Assembly: GCA_965224575.1 (NCBI GenBank)
Contig: CBDCZQ010000004.1
Location: 1 to 64,000, forward strand
Source: QPIN01 sp965224575
GTDB lineage: Bacteria > Pseudomonadota > Gammaproteobacteria > Methylococcales > Methylomonadaceae
Length of the DNA stretch: 64,000 nt
Reading direction: 5' to 3'
Under the pieces are notes generated by a model. The model was not told the origin of the DNA. It did no database searches and worked only from the letters and a program-made list of their open reading frames with translations. The position numbers and the translations under genes are program-made. Numbering within the stretch: the first letter of the stretch is position 1; each line of letters opens with the position of its first letter. This document shows, one piece after another, positions 36,149-44,972 of the stretch.

Positions 36149-36289
36149 ATGACTAGAAAAACGTTTTTTAATTTAACGGGGATTTTCCTCTTCTTTGCAG
36201 TAATTATATTTTTATATATAACATCAGCAGCAACACCTCTGACAATAGAGACAATCTCATCTGATAATGAATACTTAGAAAACAATTGA
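36149..36289 (+). CDS. Putative 46-residue single-pass membrane or secreted peptide
   Basis: The ORF reads MTRKTFFNLTG, then a strongly hydrophobic helix (IFLFFAVIIFLYI, about 12-24), then a short acidic tail ending EYLENN. The basic N-terminus and hydrophobic core fit a small membrane protein or a signal peptide with a short product. AAGG lies about nine bases before the ATG. The antiparallel 66-codon frame (36097-36297) looks like its shadow. No homologue is recognised. Confidence 0.4.
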   Translation: MTRKTFFNLTGIFLFFAVIIFLYITSAATPLTIETISSDNEYLENN

Positions 36290-36368
36290 TTCTTCATATT
36301 TCAAAACTATTCCCTTCAGCAGCACACCGTCAATTGACCGATTAATGCTGCTTTTTTGATAACCTCAG

Positions 36369-37110
36369 TTACTCCTCTTCCTTAATCTTCAAACCATACC
36401 AACTGTTTACATACAAATATCTCCGAATAGGTGTTTTAATCACTAATACTATTAAACCAATGGAATATAGACACCACATAGCTGCCCATTCATTCATATC
36501 ACTAGTAGTTAAATAAGATAATAAAGGGCCTGAAATCAAATGGTAAAACACTAATTTCCAACTCCCATATAACAGAGGTAACAAGAATACAGCATACATA
36601 TAGCTACTTGCCATAGCATAACTACCACTGGCAGGAATCTCCCAGGCTATATTCCAATCACCTGAAGTTGAGCAAATTTGCTCCCCACAAAAAGGCATTG
36701 TAAATTTAATATCAGGCATAAGAAGAAACTGATATTTTTTGTCGAAACAAAAACTAGCCCACTCAAAAGGATAAATGCGCATCATAAAAATGACCGAAGC
36801 AGAAAAATAAAACACATAGACTGTTGAGCTAATCCGTAGTCGTATATTTTTTGGGATGAAATGCATTGCCACAGCATTAACAAAAAAAGGCTGAAAAGCT
36901 ATGTGCATATATCCTAAAAAGGTTGCAACTTGATTATTAGGATTATGACACTTATCAATGACTGTATAGGTGTACACTTGCAATAACTCCATCAGGAAAA
37001 ATAAGCTAATGCACTACACAATACTTTTGATTTGCCTTTGTGATAAAAATAAGCAGTACTAGCAAACCCAGCCAATGCTAACCTGCCGACGCCTCTCCAC
37101 TCCAACACAT
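36369..37110 (-). pseudogene. DUF5765-like membrane protein gene, frameshifted twice
   Basis: The open 207-residue frame (36369-36992) starts at MELLQVYTYTVIDKC and encodes a polytopic protein (CHNPNNQVATFLGYMHIAFQPFF). DUF5765 proteins normally carry about 40 more N-terminal residues. These are present upstream in other frames: MCWSGEASAG from an ATG at 37110, then LALAGFASTAYFYHK through ALAYFS, then back into MELLQ. Each junction needs one inserted base; the second falls in a run of five T. Either the gene decayed by two single-base deletions or the assembly has two indel errors. Function of the family is unknown. Confidence 0.7.
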
Positions 37111-37392
37111 AAACCCACCTTTTTTAGGTCTAATCCCCGAATAGGAATCACTCTATATTCATCAATAAAATCAAGCATTATAAATAAGTTTTCACAAAAT
37201 GGACAAAAAGACCAGCAAGATTAGATGATTATTTATTTCCAGATCCATTATGGACGAACAGGAAATAACTAAAAACAACTGCCTTGTATTACAGTATAAG
37301 AATCACTAAAGCTTTTCTAATTTTTTTTGTCCGTCTATAGTGTTGTTTCATTTGCCAGCTATGCGCCTGTTGTTGCTCGCACGGAAATTGCT

Positions 37393-38700
37393 CTAGTTAT
37401 TTCTTACGTGTTCCTTAGCAATCAAACTTAATACCTTCTCAAGCTTTTTACCTGCAAAAGAATCCCCCTGCTCAGCAGCTTTACGATACCAGTTGGCAGC
37501 AACATTTAAATTCTTTGAAACTCCATCACCTGACTCATAGCGATAACCCATCCATAATTGTGCATTTACACCACCTGCTGAAGCGACCGCTTCTGTAATT
37601 TCGTAGCCTTTAATTCGCTCATCTGGGTTTGAAGACTTTAGTAATTGATCCGCCTGTAACTCAAGTTCATCTAATAATTTTTGTGATTTAACACTTCCTT
37701 TGTTTGCAGCTCGCTGATACCAGCGCCAAGTTTTACCTAAGTCCTTAGCTATATTTTTCTCAGACGCGTAATAATTCCCTAGCCAGCGCTGGGCATTCTC
37801 ATCATCATCAACAAAGGCTAGTACAAGCAGACGTTTAAGTAATTCTTGAGGATTTTCATTTGATGCTAGCCATTTTTCCATCTGTAATTTATGCTCAGTT
37901 CTTTTTTGTTGAATTTCTTGAACATAAGGATTATTTACATCAATTTGCGAATCAATAAATTGAGAAACTTTCTTCCATGTTTTTTGCCGTTTGGTTACGC
38001 TAATGTCATTAAAACTTTTCTCAAGTAACTCATCAATAATTGCTTTTGTTTTTAATTGTTCAAATGTTTGTTTTTTGCCACCCGTTATAACTCTTTTTGA
38101 AATTCCATCTCTTTTTAATAAATTTTCATCTCTTTTTAAAACAAGAGCAGATGTAGTCGATTCATTAAGCGCATTTCCCTTCCAATCTTTGTAGGCAATT
38201 TTCATTTCAGTAGAAAATAACAGCCAAGTGATACCAAATACTGCTCCTAGAACTGTTACCGAAAAAAATAATGGGCTCAGTAAAAGAGGAGTTGTTTTAC
38301 TATCAGAATTATGCTCTACCCTGAAAGGGGTTTTAACAATTGCTCGGTCAGTTTCAACAGATTCCATAGAAGTATGTAACCAGTATTCACCCACATCCAT
38401 CGGTGCTTGTAATTCAACAGACCATTCCCCTGTCATTCCAAAACCAATTGTTTTTCCTTGCGGTTGCGATATTATTGTTGCATCAGATAGTTCCAGTCCA
38501 GCCACTGAAATCCTAAACCACTTGCCATCACAAGGTAAATCTGAACCACTTGCTTTGACCAAAACACGAAACTGAGTAAACGGTGTTATTGGCAGATCCG
38601 GCAAGATTATTTCAAATTCTTCAAGATAAGGGTCTAATTCCTTTATTTCAAAATTCATGGCAAACTGATCTGATTCAGCTTCCAACTGATTTATCTCCAT
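37393..38700 (-). CDS. Membrane-anchored Sel1-repeat protein
   Basis: The 435-residue protein has an N-terminal beta-rich domain (about 15-130; EIILPDLPITPFTQFRVLVK, GEWSVELQAPMDVGEYWLH) that looks like an Ig/FixG-type fold. One transmembrane helix lies at about 142-164. A charged linker and at least two C-terminal Sel1-like TPR repeats follow (about 305-340 WLGNYYASEKNIAKDLGKTW, 390-425 WMGYRYESGDGVSKNL). Sel1 repeats mediate protein contacts. Topology and partners are unknown. The stop is TAG at 37393. Confidence 0.72.
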   Translation of the reverse strand: MEINQLEAESDQFAMNFEIKELDPYLEEFEIILPDLPITPFTQFRVLVKASGSDLPCDGKWFRISVAGLELSDATIISQPQGKTIGFGMTGEWSVELQAPMDVGEYWLHTSMESVETDRAIVKTPFRVEHNSDSKTTPLLLSPLFFSVTVLGAVFGITWLLFSTEMKIAYKDWKGNALNESTTSALVLKRDENLLKRDGISKRVITGGKKQTFEQLKTKAIIDELLEKSFNDISVTKRQKTWKKVSQFIDSQIDVNNPYVQEIQQKRTEHKLQMEKWLASNENPQELLKRLLVLAFVDDDENAQRWLGNYYASEKNIAKDLGKTWRWYQRAANKGSVKSQKLLDELELQADQLLKSSNPDERIKGYEITEAVASAGGVNAQLWMGYRYESGDGVSKNLNVAANWYRKAAEQGDSFAGKKLEKVLSLIAKEHVRNN

Positions 38701-39038
38701 AAAACTCAGTTACGTTCAATTTCTAACATAATATTTATAGATTCAAGTTCTGTTTTTTCACTTACTTTACCAATCATTATACCACTCGGTTATTATAGAA
38801 TATACTACGCACGGTCAAGCATGCGGAATTTATAGCCAGTTAACTTCTTTCGAAAGAAAAGCGCTGAAATGAGCGCAAAGCAAACTATTCAACCATTTTA
38901 GCAATGCAGCCTATCGGGAAAAAATCGACCAATAGAAATTTACAGCCATGACCGCGTGAAGTATATCTGACACACTATATTGTTAATAGTTCTATTTTTG
39001 CAAATTCATTCAATCCTATTCCAAATTTTCATTGTCAC
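38701..39038. other. Gene-free region carrying a family 3 repeat
   Basis: This 338-bp gap has no ORF. It is largely filled by the inverted-repeat element at 38799-38966, which also contains a TTCTTTCGAAAGAA palindrome near 38846. The remainder is AT-rich with nothing recognisable. Confidence 0.45.
38799..38966. repeat. MITE-like element (family 3)
   Basis: ATATACTACGCACGGTCA at the left end is inverted at the right end as TGACCGCGTGAAGTATAT. Similarity continues inward for about 30 bp to AATTT. The flanks suggest a TA dinucleotide target. The same end motif (GACCGTGTGAAGTATA) recurs at 49625-49640, and an inner motif at about 22400. No coding content. Confidence 0.65.
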
Positions 39039-39830
39039 TCAAGGTGGGCTCAAAAATGGACTCAAAGGTGTAGGAGCCTCTAATTGAATTGCTTTATCCT
39101 CAACAATAGAAAAGGCTTTTTCTTTACTCTTCATTTCAGCTTTTTGTGTCTCTTTTATTTTCAGTTCCGAATCAAACCGATCCAACTCTGTCCACCCTTC
39201 AGCAATTTCTTTCTGAAAATCTGCTAAATCGTTCATCATTTGCTTTTTTTGCTCTATTCTTATTGCCAATTCTCTTTTAGCTAGCTCTTGTTTTCCAACA
39301 CGATTATTTATTAAGGTCGCCTTTAATTTTGACCGCTTTTTAATAATTGCATTCTGTAGATCTGTTAATTTTTTTAAATTGATATTAATATTCCGCCTAT
39401 GAGAAATTTCTTCTGCCTTTTTATGATATTTTTGCGCTATTTTAATATCATTATTGACAAGTCTTTTATACGCTAATGCAATATAAGTTTTATAAACTTC
39501 AGAAAAAAGACCTAAAGCATTTTTATCTTTGGGAGATAATGACAGTATTTTCTCAAGAAAATAAACAGCATTATCATTTTTTGGTACCGTAAAACGATTT
39601 TTCTTAAAAGCTTGACGTGCTTTTACAAGCAAATTTTCAATTTTCTTTTGATTTGGAGCCGGGTCTTCTTTCTGTATTGCGAAAGGAGGCATTGTATTAA
39701 GATCAGCATATACTTCGCCACAAACAAAATAAAAAACAACAGCCAATTTAGTAAAACCAATTAAAAAATGGAGAACATTTCCTATAAACCCAAAATTGTG
39801 GTGTTGAATTAAAACATTATTACTATTCAT
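39039..39830 (-). CDS. Coiled-coil protein with N-terminal signal anchor, unknown
   Basis: From the ATG at 39830 the protein has 263 residues; a start at 39923 would add 31 residues without obvious merit. A hydrophobic segment at about 17-40 (VLHFLIGFTKLAVVFYFVCGEVYA) is a signal peptide or anchor. A TPR-like helical region (about 60-135; AVYFLEKILSLSPKDKNALGLF) is followed by a long Lys/Glu-rich coiled coil (about 150-245) and a Pro-rich end. It resembles the soluble helical regions of TPR scaffold proteins. It lies beside the Sel1 membrane protein on the same strand, so the two may act together; that is inference. Confidence 0.6.
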   Translation of the reverse strand: MNSNNVLIQHHNFGFIGNVLHFLIGFTKLAVVFYFVCGEVYADLNTMPPFAIQKEDPAPNQKKIENLLVKARQAFKKNRFTVPKNDNAVYFLEKILSLSPKDKNALGLFSEVYKTYIALAYKRLVNNDIKIAQKYHKKAEEISHRRNININLKKLTDLQNAIIKKRSKLKATLINNRVGKQELAKRELAIRIEQKKQMMNDLADFQKEIAEGWTELDRFDSELKIKETQKAEMKSKEKAFSIVEDKAIQLEAPTPLSPFLSPP

Positions 39831-40442
39831 CAAACAGAGCCTAAATGTAAACAAATTATCTTGTTGATTTTCATAAGCAGTATAAATAGTAAGATTAGTC
39901 TCATTACATAAAAATAAAAGCATTCAATACGAACTTCTCTTTAACCCTACAATAAAGTCAGTTCAGCGCCATGTTCGAATGTAACTTGTTAATTTTTTAA
40001 TCAATTTTTTTCAACAGCATAGATTAAATCTCTTCATTTCATAGCTATGTAAAAAAACGAACGAAAAATCCTGCAAAATAACACTTAAATAAAAGATTAT
40101 GTTCATCATCAACTTCGAGCTATTTTTATATTTTCCAGCTAGATTTTCCACAAACGCTGTGCTCAACTGATTTATTCCGGTTTAAATTAACAAGATAGTG
40201 AAAAATTAACTTACTATTTTTAACTAAAAAGCCGTAAATAAGTGCTAACTATACCACACAGCATCCGCATCTTGAATACTGATAACACCTTTTTTTGGTC
40301 TCAAATTAAACAAAGACTTTCCAAAAAAACATCAAAGTTTAATCAAAATAATTATATTTTTGATAAACAAAAACTCTTTATTTCATTGATGTAATGTAAA
40401 ATAAATTCAAATTTTCAGTAATGAACAATAAATAAAAAAATC
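39831..40442. other. Gene-free region upstream of bioA
   Basis: About 610 bp of very AT-rich DNA between divergent genes. No ORF, RNA gene, strong hairpin or BirA-type operator was seen. It should contain both divergent promoters. One TTTTCCACA resembling a DnaA box occurs near 40147 but is probably chance. Confidence 0.4.
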
Positions 40443-41738
40443 ATGACACACTTTTCACGACTTCTTGAACTGGACCGTGAATGCGTATGGCACCCTTATA
40501 GTGCTATAGGAGCAGACTCTCCTATGTATTTAGTCAAATCAGCCAAGGGCGTTCGCATTAAGCTTTTTGATGGAACTGAACTCATTGATGGTATGTCATC
40601 TTGGTGGAGTGCAATTCATGGTTACAATCATCAAGGGATGAATCAAGCACTAAGTAGCCAATTACAAGATATGTCTCATATTATGTTTGGAGGCTTAACT
40701 CACCAACCTGCAATTGACTTAGCAAGCCAATTAATTAAGCTAACCCCAAAATCTTTAAAAACTGTATTTTTTGTCGATTCTGGCTCAGTTGCTGTTGAAG
40801 CCGCTTTAAAAATGGCAATTCAGTATTGGCAATCAAAAAAATACCATAAAAAACAAAAAATATTAACAATTCGCCATGGTTATCATGGTGATACCTTCGG
40901 CGCTATGTCTGTCAGCGATCCTGAAAACGGGATGCACAAACTATTCTCCGAAATGCTAATTCAACAATTTTTTGCCGATGCGCCTTCCTGTAAATTTGAT
41001 CAACCTTGTTTAGAATCAGATATTATTTCCTTTAAAACACAATTAATTAACCATCACCCAAATATTGCAGCCGTTATCTTTGAACCCATTGTACAAAGTG
41101 CAGGAGGAATGCATATTTATTCCCCTGAATATTTACAGCAAGTCCGCGAACTTTGTAATCAGTATGATGTATTATTAATTCTTGATGAAATTGCTACAGG
41201 TTTTGGCCGTACTGGAAAAATGTTCGCCTGTGAGCATGCTTCGATTGAACCAGATATTATGTGCGTCGGCAAAGCCTTAACAGGCGGCTACTTAACCTTG
41301 GCAGCAACCCTTACAACTCAGCATATTGCACAAGTAATAAGCAAAGGCGAGCCTGGCTTATTTATGCATGGCCCAACCTTTATGGCAAATCCTTTAGCCT
41401 GTGTTGCAGGCATTAGTAGTTTAAAATTACTATTAAAATCTCCCTGGAAAAAAAGAGTAGAATTTATAGAAACCACTTTAAAAGAAGGTCTTGAGCCTTG
41501 TCTCGCCTATCCCCCAGTCAAAGATGTTCGAGTCATTGGTGCTATTGGGGTCGTAGAACTACACCAAGCAGTTGATATCAAAAATATTCAACCCTTATTT
41601 GTAGAGGCAGGAGTTTGGATACGTCCTTTCAATAACTTAATCTATCTTATGCCACCTTATATAATTAATCCAGAAGATTTAGATACCTTAGTTAATTCAA
41701 TCATAAGAGTAGTTTCAACCATTGAGGGAAAGCCATGA
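40443..41738 (+). CDS. bioA: Adenosylmethionine-8-amino-7-oxononanoate aminotransferase
   Basis: BioA transfers an amino group from S-adenosylmethionine to KAPA, giving DAPA in biotin synthesis. The 431-residue PLP enzyme has the BioA-typical N-terminus (CVWHPYSAI), MSSWWSAIHGYNH, HGYHGDTFGAMSV, the PLP-Asp region LILDEIATGFGRTG, and the Schiff-base lysine in GKALTGGY near residue 277. The other biotin genes are not next to it; it overlaps an oxidoreductase gene by four bases. Confidence 0.96.
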   Translation: MTHFSRLLELDRECVWHPYSAIGADSPMYLVKSAKGVRIKLFDGTELIDGMSSWWSAIHGYNHQGMNQALSSQLQDMSHIMFGGLTHQPAIDLASQLIKLTPKSLKTVFFVDSGSVAVEAALKMAIQYWQSKKYHKKQKILTIRHGYHGDTFGAMSVSDPENGMHKLFSEMLIQQFFADAPSCKFDQPCLESDIISFKTQLINHHPNIAAVIFEPIVQSAGGMHIYSPEYLQQVRELCNQYDVLLILDEIATGFGRTGKMFACEHASIEPDIMCVGKALTGGYLTLAATLTTQHIAQVISKGEPGLFMHGPTFMANPLACVAGISSLKLLLKSPWKKRVEFIETTLKEGLEPCLAYPPVKDVRVIGAIGVVELHQAVDIKNIQPLFVEAGVWIRPFNNLIYLMPPYIINPEDLDTLVNSIIRVVSTIEGKP

Positions 41739-42751
41739 ACAACAACATAAAAATTCGCTGGGGAATTCTTGGTGCAGCTAGAATTAACCAACAATTGATG
41801 CCTGCAATAACAAGTGCAGAAAACAGTGAACTCGTAGCAATTTCCAGCAGACGCTCGGGAGCAGCAGCCGAAACCCTTACCAAATATGCTCCTCAAGAAA
41901 AAAATGTAACGATCTACAGTTCTCCTGATGAATTATTGAATGATCAAAGCATTCAAGCAGTTTATATCCCCTTAGCTAACAACGAACATGCTGAATGGGT
42001 TTTACAGGCAATAAAACAAGGAAAGCATGTTTTATGTGAAAAACCTATGGCATTAAATGCTACTGACATAGATACTATAAAAACAGCTGCACTTGAGAAA
42101 AACGTCTATGTAATGGAGGGTTTTATGTACCGATTTCATCCTCAACATGTAAGAGTTAAAGAAATTATTGATTCTGGTTTAATTGGAGATGTTCGCTCTG
42201 TTAGATCTTGCTTCTCCTATATGATGCAACCTGCTCGCTTATACCGTATCGAAAATAACATAAAAAATGGCGGTGGTGCTATGTGGGATATAGGTTGCTA
42301 TGCTATACATGCTGCCCGTCTTCCTTTTTATAATGATTTACCGATTGCAGTGTCAGCAATGGCAAAACATATCGACACAGGAGCAGATATTAGTTGCAAT
42401 GGAATTATTGACTTTGGTGAAGGTAAATATGCCCATTTTGATTTCGGATTTGAACACGCCAGACGTGCTGAATATGAAGTTATTGGGACTAAAGGTGGGT
42501 TGAAATGTCATAATGTTTGGGCGAAACAGGAAGAAACCCCGGTTATCTCATGGTGGACTGAATCAGGACAACAATGCCAAGAAACATTAGCTCTAGCCAA
42601 TCACTTTCGTCTAGAAGTAGAGCATTTTAGCCATTGCGTATTAAACTCCATTAAACCAGCTTTATCTTTAGATGATGCGAAGCTTAATTGTCAAGTTATT
42701 AATGCTACACTGGAATCAATAAAAACAGGTCGGCTAATTAAAATAATCTGA
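41735..42751 (+). CDS. Gfo/Idh/MocA-family NAD(P)-dependent oxidoreductase
   Basis: The 338-residue protein has an N-terminal Rossmann domain (WGILGAARINQQLMPAI), the family motif CEKPMAL near residue 103, and the C-terminal alpha/beta substrate domain (EGFMYRFHPQH, GGAMWDIGCYAI). The group includes trans-dihydrodiol, xylose and other sugar or polyol dehydrogenases; substrate is unknown. ATG overlaps the bioA stop (ATGA), so the pair is co-translated. Confidence 0.92.
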   Translation: MNNNIKIRWGILGAARINQQLMPAITSAENSELVAISSRRSGAAAETLTKYAPQEKNVTIYSSPDELLNDQSIQAVYIPLANNEHAEWVLQAIKQGKHVLCEKPMALNATDIDTIKTAALEKNVYVMEGFMYRFHPQHVRVKEIIDSGLIGDVRSVRSCFSYMMQPARLYRIENNIKNGGGAMWDIGCYAIHAARLPFYNDLPIAVSAMAKHIDTGADISCNGIIDFGEGKYAHFDFGFEHARRAEYEVIGTKGGLKCHNVWAKQEETPVISWWTESGQQCQETLALANHFRLEVEHFSHCVLNSIKPALSLDDAKLNCQVINATLESIKTGRLIKII

Positions 42752-42894
42752 CAAACAAACAAGTTATTTGTTTACTTATTGGAAAAAAAACAACATTAAT
42801 TTGATTAGTCTCATAAATGATATTATTATAAATAGTGTGTAAAATTTTTAATATTTATAACGAAAATCTTCTTTCACATAAATAAAAACATACT

Positions 42895-44085
42895 ATGAAA
42901 AAACTACTCCTCACTACAACAATAGCAAGCTTTGCTTTATCTGGCTGTGGAACAACGCCCATCAGCACCTTTCAACCTTATCAGACTACTGATTTGAATG
43001 CTCTGATGAATGAAGGTTATCTACAACAAAAAACGGATACTTTCTTTGTTATTAACGACTCTTCCTCTTCAATGAGTGAAATATACTTAGGTGAAGGGTT
43101 TCCAGGGCAATCTGAACCGACTAAGTTTTCTGTAGAGAGAGAATTATTAGCTCGAATGAACAAATCCATCCCTAACATCACCCTCTCTTCGGGTTTAAGT
43201 AGTTTTGGCTATGGGCCTTGTCTTTCCTGGGGGTTTACAAAACTTAACCAACCCGTTCAAAGTTATTCTTCAGCATCATTTACAAGCGCTCTTTCTACAC
43301 TTGAATGTTCCAGTGGTGGAACAACTATAGACAGAGCATTTAATGCAGCAAGTGCTGACCTATCATCTGCACCAGGAAATATTGCACTCATTCTTTTAAG
43401 CGATGGACATAACTACGATGGCACACCTAATCCATCAGTTCAAGCTCTAAAAGATCAATATGGTGATAAATTATGTATCTCTACTATCTGGGTCGGTAAC
43501 GAAGTTGATAGTGATGGTCAAGTTTCATTAGAGGAAATATCTGGTATATCAGGTTGTGGCTATTCTGCAACAGCAAGCGAGCTAGCAACAACGGATGGCA
43601 TGGCTGGTTTTGTGAAAAATGTCTTTTTTAACCAAGTTACTCCACCTGCGCCAGCACCTCTTATTAATTCTGATGGCGATGATGTCCCTGATGAGATAGA
43701 TAAGTGTCCTGATACACCTAAAAATGCAATTGCTGATAAAGATGGTTGCTGGTCATTCAGAGGCGCATATTTTGATTTCGATAAATATGAGATAAAACCA
43801 GAAATGGAACATATTTTTAAAAACTCCATCGCTGTTCTAAATGACAATCCAACCTTAACTATTGAAGTCCAAGGTCATACCGATAGTGTAGGAAGTGATG
43901 AGTACAACAAAGGGCTATCTGAGCGAAGAGCAAATTCAGTAAAACAATATCTAGTTAAAAATGGTATTGATGCATCTCGCTTATCAACCCAAGGATTCGG
44001 TGAATCAAGCCCCGTTGCATCGAATGATACTGAAGCTGGACGCGCTCACAACCGTAGAGTGCTTTTCAAAGTTTTAACTAAATAA
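42895..44085 (+). CDS. vWA-OmpA lipoprotein
   Basis: The 396-residue protein has a lipoprotein signal ending LSGC (Cys18). A von Willebrand A-like domain (about 48-235) shows MIDAS residues DSSSS near 54, Thr in GGTTID and Asp in LLSDGHN. A thrombospondin type 3-like calcium loop (SDGDDVPDEIDKCPD) leads to an OmpA peptidoglycan-binding domain (about 295-396; VQGHTDSVGSDEYN, LSERRANSVKQYL). It is probably outer-membrane anchored, holds peptidoglycan, and presents a metal-dependent adhesion domain in the periplasm. The combination of vWA and OmpA in one lipoprotein is less common than either alone. Confidence 0.92.
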   Translation: MKKLLLTTTIASFALSGCGTTPISTFQPYQTTDLNALMNEGYLQQKTDTFFVINDSSSSMSEIYLGEGFPGQSEPTKFSVERELLARMNKSIPNITLSSGLSSFGYGPCLSWGFTKLNQPVQSYSSASFTSALSTLECSSGGTTIDRAFNAASADLSSAPGNIALILLSDGHNYDGTPNPSVQALKDQYGDKLCISTIWVGNEVDSDGQVSLEEISGISGCGYSATASELATTDGMAGFVKNVFFNQVTPPAPAPLINSDGDDVPDEIDKCPDTPKNAIADKDGCWSFRGAYFDFDKYEIKPEMEHIFKNSIAVLNDNPTLTIEVQGHTDSVGSDEYNKGLSERRANSVKQYLVKNGIDASRLSTQGFGESSPVASNDTEAGRAHNRRVLFKVLTK

Positions 44086-44120
44086 AAAATAGCTTTATAA
44101 GTTATATATCATTCAAGAAT

Positions 44121-44150
44121 GGGTAGGAAAAGATTGTTTTTCCTATCCTT
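44121..44150. terminator. Terminator-like hairpin between convergent genes
   Basis: GGGTAGGAAAA pairs with TTTTCCTATCC (one G-T pair) over a short loop between the vWA-OmpA gene and the convergent DUF5658 gene. T-rich sequence within and after the stem could serve both strands. Confidence 0.45.
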
Positions 44151-44202
44151 TCTCAACTTATATGTACCAAACTCTTCACAATAAAGATAATGAAAGAGAT
44201 CG

Positions 44203-44676
44203 CTATATAATTACCAATAAGAATATTTCATACCCAATCAAAGCAAGATAAATAGCTAAAATACTTTTTATCATTATTTTCATTGAAAGAACCCTGAACA
44301 TATGAAAATTAATATGCACAAGACAAAATAGTACGCAAGTGACAGTAATCACTAACTTACTTAACAGAAAAACTTGAGTATCATATTCAAGCAAAGCTTG
44401 CATAAGAGGGTTAACCTCAGTCCCTCCCTTTTCAAGTATATTCAATGTAAAAAAACCATCTAATGTACTCAATAATACAATGGCAATTGCACTCCAGCTA
44501 ACCCATTTTTCATACCTATCAGTATAATAACCTTGTTTTAGTTCCTGTGTTCTTCTTGCATTAATTCGCCGTCCTATACTGAAAGAACTAAAAAAAGACT
44601 TAAAACTTAAAGTTCTTCGATCTTTTTCTCCCTGCCTTCTTAACAAATCATTTGAACAAATAAGGGGTTGTTTCAT
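44203..44676 (-). CDS. DUF5658 membrane protein
   Basis: The 157-residue protein has a polar basic N-terminus (1-60) and three helices at about 60-80, 94-116 and 130-155. The sequence TLDGFFTLNILEKGGTEVNPLMQALL fits the DUF5658 pattern (a helix, a short loop with E-NPLM, a helix). Function is unknown. It is divergent from the DUF748 gene across a region with two repeats. Confidence 0.75.
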   Translation of the reverse strand: MKQPLICSNDLLRRQGEKDRRTLSFKSFFSSFSIGRRINARRTQELKQGYYTDRYEKWVSWSAIAIVLLSTLDGFFTLNILEKGGTEVNPLMQALLEYDTQVFLLSKLVITVTCVLFCLVHINFHMFRVLSMKIMIKSILAIYLALIGYEIFLLVII

Positions 44677-44715
44677 AAAAATTAATTTCCAATGTTTTAA
44701 CCTAGAAAAATTACG

Positions 44716-44779
44716 TTAAGGAGCAAGAGCTTAAAAACTCCTGAAGCTTGCGCATAAATTCATTAAATCCTCAATCCTA
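44716..44779. repeat. Short copy of repeat family 1
   Basis: TTAAGGAGCAAGAGCTTAA at the left and the inverted TTAAATCCTCAATCCTA at the right resemble the ends of the 29684-29851 element and the 18314 fragment (rc of the right end gives AGGATTGAGGATTTAA, versus AGGACTGAGGATTTAA at 18318). The 64-bp copy lacks the inner hairpin. Confidence 0.5.
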
Positions 44780-44796
44780 TAGCTTAAAGTAAAACT

Positions 44797-44840
44797 TATC
44801 TCTATGTATATTGTACTCAGGTACAATATACATAGAGATA
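44797..44840. repeat. Perfect 20-bp hairpin in a divergent intergenic region
   Basis: TATCTCTATGTATATTGTAC is followed by TCAG and then by its exact reverse complement. No mismatch is present. It lies between the divergent DUF5658 and DUF748 genes and has no clear T-run, so it could be an operator, an RNA structure or a mobile-element relic. Confidence 0.85.
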
Positions 44841-44972
44841 TATTTCTTAATTAGCCTCATAACTCCTTAGAAAATGTAATAATCTAACAAACTTTCCCCT
44901 AAGTTTAAGATGTCATAATTTTTTAATGGTAGAAAAAGACTTCATCTACCTCTATATTCATGAGAGATAAAA

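Noticed and set aside
36097..36297. 66-codon minus-strand ORF
   Set aside because: It overlaps the more plausible 46-residue plus-strand ORF and has no recognisable features; treated as a shadow.
39831..39923. N-terminal extension of the coiled-coil protein
   Set aside because: The added 31 residues do not improve the signal anchor; ATG at 39830 preferred, though not proven.
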